Positions 57,129-64,000 of a stretch of DNA of 64,000 nt are shown piece by piece. This stretch comes from Megalobrama amblycephala (lineage: Eukaryota; Chordata; Actinopteri; Cypriniformes; Xenocyprididae): assembly GCF_018812025.1 (NCBI RefSeq), contig NC_063066.1:4528382-4592381 (forward strand), read 5' to 3'. The number at the start of each line of letters is the position of its first letter. The first letter of the stretch is position 1. The position numbers were made by a program, and so were the translations under genes. The notes under the pieces are model-generated. The model searched no databases and was not told the DNA's origin. It worked only from the letters and a program-made list of their open reading frames with translations.

Positions 57129-60100
57129 ATTTACATCTGGGGTTTGGAAACAGCACATGGTCGATCTAGGGAGCAGGGACAAAGGCACAAAAAAACATAG
57201 TCAGTGAAGCTGAAATGGTCCCAGTCGAGGGTATTACAGGCATTTAGCGCTGCCAGGGAAAGTATTTGTTTGAAGCCTCTACGTTTTGGTTTGCTGCTCT
57301 TTATATCCGGCACGATTTATCGTTGTTTTGATTGCCCTTTCTGTTATCGGACCGGCAGTGTTTTCACTGGCCGTGAGGAATGTGAGCAGGAATGTGTTGA
57401 TGTTACTGTAAAGCCCAACACGCATCTCCTACTCAGCACCTCCATCTCAGACCGATAACAGCCTCTATCAGATTGGAAAGAATGTAACTGGCACAACCCG
57501 CCAGATGTCTTGCTGTAGCCCACGAGACTTAGGGGGGCCCTAATACACATGCTCAAACATTGGACACAAACCCTTTGAGTGATACAGAAACTCAAGTAAA
57601 TCAAACGGGCATCAAATGGGTGCCAAATTCAAGGCTGTAGGGAATGATGAGAAATTCATGTGGACTCTAATGCACCATGTCAAGTAAGCTTTAAAACACT
57701 TAACTGACTGGACTGATATTGAACACGTGATGTTGGCTGGGATTGAGTGCGGTGCACCTGCAATAGCCTCGGCCCCAACAGCGCTGTATTTATGAAAGCG
57801 AAGGTTATCTATAAAGAGTTGCTGGATCACTATCATGCTTTGGTTCAGGCTTTTAACTCCCTCGCATATCCACACATGCATACAGGTTCCTTGTTGATGA
57901 AGCACAAAATACAAGTTGAACAGGTGAACTCATCTCCGCAGTCCACAAGACCTCATCTCTGCAGTCCTACATCTGAGAGCATATCGTCTTATTTCGAATG
58001 CATCCAGACTCAAGAAGAGAAATGACATTCCAATTCCTCTGCAGCTTATTTGTCATGCTGCCACCTCTGCCTGCTGGCATCATAAATCAAGGCCTGCCAT
58101 TGGGTGATCTCCATTCTGGTCCCTTTAATCTTCAGCGCCTTTTATCAAATGAAACCGTCCCTTTCCGTGACAGTGAAGAGTCCCGGCACTGGGCTACTGC
58201 GTCTCACCACCTGCTTCAAGTTACAGCAGACGTCTGGCCACTGAGAGAACTTCTAACTCGCCGACTGGGGAAACCAAGGCTAGTTTCGGGTGTCTCAGCT
58301 CCAGGTGTGATGTTCTTTTATTGGGGCCTCCTCCTTTCTTCTCTCTCAAATGTTCTCTTCTTCCTTCTCTCTAAAGATGTGGTGCCTCAGGAGTGGTGTT
58401 TGTCTTGAGGTCACAGTACAAGCTGTTGTCTCCAAATGAGGCCGTAAAACACATGATGTAAAACATTCATCCTGCGTATCGCTCTGTCTCTACTCCTGCC
58501 AAGGCTGGGTGAGCTGTACCATAAAACATCAATGCTGTTGTCTGACTCATAGCCGCATAAGGCCATGGAGGAAGCACACACACACACACACGTGATCACA
58601 GCCATATGTGTCTGTGTGTTACCGAAAACACATCCGACAATTATACACACGCCATCTTAAAAGGTTGATAAATGATGCTGCATTTGAAGAACAGGAAACT
58701 TTGACCAAGTTTATAAGATTGCACTAAAGTTACATTAAGCAGGGAACTGTTAGTGTAAAATTATATGTTCAAATGTACAGTTAGCAGAATTTGTGTGACA
58801 TGGAGAGAGAAAATACATTTATCTTGATTTTACAAAGTCAAAGTAGTCATTTTGAATATAAATCTATGTAATTATCCAGTCGCTCGGGTAGAATGTAAAC
58901 TAAATTGCCGGTTGTAATACAATGCTTGACTTGAGCTGATAGCTGGGGAGGCTAAGAAGCAAGTTTTTCTGTGGTGGCTCTTAATACTAGTTTTGTACTT
59001 AATTTTAAGATTTTAATTAGCATGCTTTGCACAGCAATTTCAGGCCAGTTTATCGAATCATAATCCGAGTGGTATGTAACACATGGGATGTTAAAAACCC
59101 ATTTATACCTTCATAATGTTTCAGTTTTCATGACCTGTCATAGATTTCCTTTCCCAGGATAATAATAATAATAAGGAAATGGAACAAGCTTGTAAAAAAG
59201 ATATGTGGTGGGATAACCAGGATCAGTCCCGTGATTAATCCTGCTTTGACTAACTCCGCCGGGAATTCCATCAAAAGGCCAGCGATTGTTTAATTGCCAT
59301 CCCTGTTTTTCCCAATGCTTTACCTCCCTCCTTTCTGCCAGTGAGGGGGTCCTGCTGGAATCTGGCAGCCCCCACACACAGACCTAGAATTGCTTTCAGA
59401 TGTGAATATCAGGTTTGAGAGAGGGGGATGCCAGTGTATCTAGCGTGGTTTAGGTCCGGGCGAGTGCTCTTCGGAGCGCCTGGGTTCAAGAGCCATGCCA
59501 AGGGCTAGAGAATGTGAACGTATTGGTCCTGGGGAGAAGACCTTTGCATGCATCCCCATGTCCCACTGCTCCTTCAGTCTGATCAAAGGGGCAATGAGAA
59601 CTGCAGATAAGACGTACGGATTTGGTTTCAGCTTTTCTTCAAACGGCGGGCTTTATCACGAGTCCCAAAGCCATCAGACTAAACCCCTCGCAGTGCTTCA
59701 CCTCATTCATCTGGTCTGCGTTACAGATAAAGTAAATTTTAGGGCCATTCTACCCATTTTATTACTGATGGATCCACTGGGGGTGGGGAGCAGGATAACA
59801 TCTTTTGCTGATATTTGTAAACAGTCTTTCAGTGGCAATGCAACTGATGTGGGAGTCTGAAACCCACTGACATCAAACTACAGAAAACTGAAAGAATATC
59901 TCATCATTCCCACACCCCACCCCCCACACAGAGATATCCATCTTGCTCTACCCTTTTCCAGATATCAAAGTGAGAAAAACTACATAGCGGATGAAAGGCT
60001 GCTACCATGTTGCCATAGATTGGGTGTTAGTGCAAAACTTATCCAAAGATTGACAACAGAGAAATATAGTCAACAGCTGGTGCGGTGGTGGAGGTTAATC

Positions 60101-61671
60101 TGACTAATCCTTTTTTCCCCCCTTTTTCATTTTGATAAACATTACTACACTCATGATTGGGTAACATTACAAAGTGGCTAATAAAAAAAGATAATATAAG
60201 AGATAAATATCAAACAACTAAGAGGCCAAACATCTGTGACTAAAACTATGTTAGATTGCTTCACAGAGCACCACTTGTGAAGGACAACTGCAGAAAGTCA
60301 ATGTAAGATCTGGAAAGTAAAGGAGTATTAACAGCATGTTAGCTGAAACAGCTATGGTGGCGTATGGTATGATTCTTGTTATCCAAAACTGGGGTGTCAG
60401 ATAATAATCAGCAACACACCTGCTGAGCTTTCCCAAAAGCCCCTCTGCATGGGGCCAGCATTAAATCCATCTAATAGTCAGTTTTCAAGTGAGACTGGAA
60501 GCAATTTCAGCTTCTGATAAATCGAAGAATTCCTACTGGATGCATTTTTTAACGATTATTTAACAAGCATACATTAGGTAACAGGCTTTTAATCTGCTGG
60601 GCTCTTTGAAGAAACTGTTTACAATTAAAAAGAGCTCAGAATAGAAGCTTCGGGTACAGGTTTATTTGTTTACTGTTGTTTAACAGGAATTCAAGCAGTC
60701 GATATTCTCTCCTCTAGCTGTTTGCACTCACAACAGCCCAAAAATGATTCCTTTACACATTTTACTGCCAAATAGTGTTACAGGCAAACAGTTTGCCAAA
60801 ACACATTTGGCAGTGCAAAACACACACTCTAAGATGACAATAAATTTTTTTTTAAGACGCTCCTGAGGACCATTTTAGACTTCCCTTCCTCTAGCATCCA
60901 CAAGTGCCAGCTCTTTGGGTCCAAAGGGCAATAACAAACCCCACAAAAAGGCTTTTTGGCTTCGGATTCAGACTGGTTTGAGTTAGGAAGTAGCAGCGGC
61001 GTGAAAAACAAATGCATGCTGCTTCCTCATGCAATTAAACAGGCGTGGATGCCACAATGCTTATGGCCTGAAGGAAACAGCACAGAGCAACAGTTCTCTT
61101 CTCCAGTGACTTTCTGCTAATTTTGATATTAAACAAATGCACCAACTTATGAGTTCCTTGCAGTGAGCAAAGAGCTGCATGCTTTAAGCCAAATTTCTAT
61201 ATTTTTATATTTGCTGTAATTATTTAGATTTGTCATTAGGTTTACAAATTACAAAAGTTCTTAAAACTGAACTGTTTTTTATTTTTCCTTTGTACATTTT
61301 GCTTTTTTAACAAAAAGCAATCCTTGTGGCAAGCTGGAAATTATACACATATCATGTATTTACATATGCATAAACAATTTAGTTGGAAAGTGATGACATG
61401 CAAAGCATAACATTGCTGACTGGTCTGTAGTTTAACATTTCTATGAATGCTTCCAAAATTAACACAAGATATCCTCATCCAAGTTAACCAGGTAGATAAT
61501 GTTACCATGGAAACAAATCACCAGAATTGGCAATAAAAATCATATAATACATCACAGAAAACCAAACACTTAAGTTTGCAAGTTATAAAAAAAATGGATA
61601 TACAAGATGACTGAATGCAAAATATTCAGTGGAAAGGCAGCACTGGCCCAGAAGGGCAAGTGACAGTTCTG
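57129..61671. other. Upstream intergenic DNA, no gene supported
   Basis: A (CA)n tract is at 58574-58590 and an (ATA)n tract at 59159-59174. The longest open frames (57998-58408, 59495-59860) show no known domain, no conserved start and no splice support. I see no repeat termini. Confidence 0.3.
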
Positions 61672-61675
61672 TTAA

Positions 61676-62257
61676 AGGATTCGTTCACTTCAGGATGAAA
61701 ATTTCCTGATAATTTACTCATCCCCATGTCATCCAAGATGTTTATGTCTTTCTTTCTTCAGTCGAAAAGAAATTAAGGTTTTTGAGGAAAACATTCCAGG
61801 ATTTCAATGGCTGCCAAGGGGTTGAAACTGCAGTTTCAGTCCAGCTTCACAATCCCAGATGAGGAAGGGTCTTAGAGAAACAATCAGTCATTTTCTAAAA
61901 AAATACAAATGATATACTTTTTACTACAAATGCTCATCCTGCGCTCTGCAATGCGCCACACATTACGTAATCATGTTGGAAAGGTCACATGTGATCAAGT
62001 CTCTTCAGAAAATTTGGACTAAACCGCTCAATTCATATGGATTAGTTTTACAATCTTTTTTTTTTTTTTTTTTTAAGCGTCAAAGTGTCAGTTGTGTGGA
62101 CTGTCAATAGAGGGACAGAAATCTCTCACATTACATATTTAAAAGATCTTCATTTGTAATTCAAAGATGAACAAAAGTCTTACAGGTTTGACATGAGGGT
62201 GAGTAACTGATGATCTTTTTTTTTTTTTTTTTTTTCATTTCTGGGTAAACTAACTCT
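61676..62257. mobile_element. 'aggattcgttcacttc' element with inverted ends
   Basis: TTAA (61672-61675) precedes AGGATTCGTTCACTTCAGGA; the right end reads TTCTGGGTAAACTAACTCTT and is followed by TTAT, a mutated TTAA. CTCATCCCCATGTCATCC pairs with GACATGAGGGTGAGTAA. It contains T-runs and no coding sequence. Fragments of the same family are at 14519 and 15460. Confidence 0.65.
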
Positions 62258-62415
62258 TTATGAATGTCTTTCTGTGTGCTCACCATTAAAATACTCGAGT
62301 TGAACCAATAACCGTGAGTAAGAAAGGTAAGTTACTAAAAAAAAAAAAAAAAAAAAAAAGTGTAATCTTACAATAAAATGCAAATGCCATTGGATCACAA
62401 TGCCATATTATTTGT

Positions 62416-62446
<31 letters not shown>

Positions 62447-64000
62447 GCCTGATCTTGAATCAGAGTTTTTCAAACAGTGGAAGAGACAATAAGACAAGAC
62501 CACAGACAACATCTCTGTTCATGGTATAAACACTTAATTATATATTTTGAAAAATCGCCCTGGTCGCACTGATTCAATATTTATTCTGACTTCGACTTTC
62601 GTGTGAATGATCAAGCTCTATATGTAGCTATATTGGGTAACAACATGCTTTCTCCGTGTCCAGATTTGACTGTAGCCTAATAAAAATGCAAAAACTGGCA
62701 CTCAAATTAACTAGCTATTAAAAAAAAAAAAAAAGTTGCTGCTCAAAGTTGACAAAAAGATTAATAATGTCTAAATGTATATCCAAGTTAAAAACCTAAT
62801 ACAAGTAATTATATCTGAAAAACAATTTTCCATGTTTAGCCTATATATTTTTATATTTGATTACACCAGATCTCACTATCAGAAATCATTAAAACTTGTT
62901 TATAAGTGATACAACATGGAGTCATGCGGATGTGTTTGTATTGTGTGTGTGTGCATAGTCATGGGGCGGTAAAAAGTTAATAAAAGTGAAATTAAAAAAA
63001 GTTATGAAGTTTATGAAAATGTATGCAGTTAATGTACAAAATCTACATTTTTATATTTTATATATAATATATGCAAACATAAATCTGAACAAGTATCTGT
63101 TCAAAAATTGAGATTGATATCTCAAAAAATTAGTTTTCGAAAACTAACCAAGGTTTCTACCGATCTTTCATGTTTTTATAATGTGCATCGCTATTTCAAA
63201 ATAAAGGTCTGAACTCGTCTTATGACTCTGATGTATACTCTTATCAAAAATTACTTTTGCTCTGTTGCTCTGTCATTTCCATCAAAAATCACCAAATATG
63301 AAAACTATAGTCTGAAGTGACAGATAATTCCAGAAACGCAACAAAACGAATATATTCTTGTTAATTCATGTTTTAAATGTATTTCACATAAAATAATTAT
63401 CACTTCATATTATTATTAATTATTATTTTATTATTATAAAGTGTTATTTTATTATTATTATTATTAAAAATGAATGATATTTAAGTAAGACGTCACTGAG
63501 AGTAGTGTTTGGTTTGGCATTTCCTCTTAGGATTGGTTGAAAGGTTTGAGAATTATCCCATTCCGTTACAGACTGAGACAGCTGTCGTCTCTTTAAAATA
63601 ACAGGCCAGATAACATAACTGAGTGATGGATCACATGGCAAAAACATAACTGACTGTGGAGGGAAGAAATACAGGTCAGCAGTGCAAATGGAAAGAAGGG
63701 ACCTATTTCTCTCTATTCAGCCAGTAGTACAGTATGATCCTGCATGTCATTTCAACTACTGTACACCTTCATTTAAGCAGTGGTTTATGTGAGCGTACAC
63801 TGATCACTATATATACGTTATAATATATAACACACAGCACTCCCGCATGGCTAGTTTTCTTTCAACGTGGTGTGGAAACCTTTAGCAATAAATGATCAAT
63901 GGAGACATGCTGACCTGGTCAACAGATATCAGACATTTTATTAGGCAGAGAGAAAGTGAATCTCACTCCAGCACCTCCTAAAGCAACATCTGGACCTTGT
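62258..64000. other. Upstream intergenic DNA, very AT-rich, homopolymer runs
   Basis: A-run at 62337-62359, T-run at 62421-62446, a (GT)n tract near 62944-62953 and an (ATT)n tract near 63410-63465. No gene or repeat terminus is recognised. Confidence 0.35.

Noticed and set aside
57998..58408. 136-codon plus-strand open frame
   Set aside because: No known domain, no conserved flanks, no splice context; length is within chance for this GC content.
59495..59860. 121-codon plus-strand open frame
   Set aside because: No domain or repeat context; treated as chance.

Overview
This 64 kb window is vertebrate DNA, most likely from a cyprinid (carp-family) fish. The only recognisable host gene is the 5' part of a slit3 orthologue on the minus strand. 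The organism call rests on two things. The translated exons match the start of vertebrate Slit3 proteins. The rest of the window is packed with short, decayed, AT-rich repeats of kinds I know from carp and zebrafish genomes: TTAA-flanked palindromic elements, 'aacccagc' and 'ccagctaa' palindromes, tRNA-derived SINEs, Tc1-like and hAT-like elements. No search was run, so family names are recognition from memory.

Gene layout (all minus strand, so transcription runs from high to low coordinates). Exon 1 coding part is 42737-42906 (tandem ATG, signal peptide, cysteine-rich LRR N-cap). Three leucine-rich-repeat exons of exactly 72 bp follow: 32803-32874, 28405-28476 and 25202-25273. All four donors are GTAAG[AT], all three acceptors end in AG, and every junction is phase 2, so each LRR exon is an interchangeable 24-residue module. 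Together they give about 129 N-terminal residues of a protein that is usually about 1,500 long. The next exon was not found, so 1-25201 is read as intron 4 (at least 25.2 kb), and 42907-64000 as promoter, possible 5' UTR and upstream intergenic DNA. No second host gene is convincing.

The rest is transposon archaeology with many nested insertions. The most unusual object is in intron 2. At 30465-31651 a pair of ~35-bp terminal inverted repeats, flanked by a near-perfect 8-bp target duplication, encloses 26 tandem copies of a 42-bp unit kept in perfect register. The register makes long open frames on both strands, which I regard as non-coding. Other nests are a hAT inside a hAT (26034-26605), a hAT inside a TA-flanked MITE (44086-44459), a SINE inside a TTAA element (8450-9225), a same-family double insertion (10934-12698) and a solo LTR inside a palindromic repeat (55704-56847). 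A Tc1-like element with a broken transposase lies at 50643-52217.

I see no rRNA genes, genuine tRNA genes or CRISPR arrays. The stretches without repeats are mostly featureless to the eye; a few GC-richer unique blocks may be conserved regulatory DNA of slit3, which is inference only.
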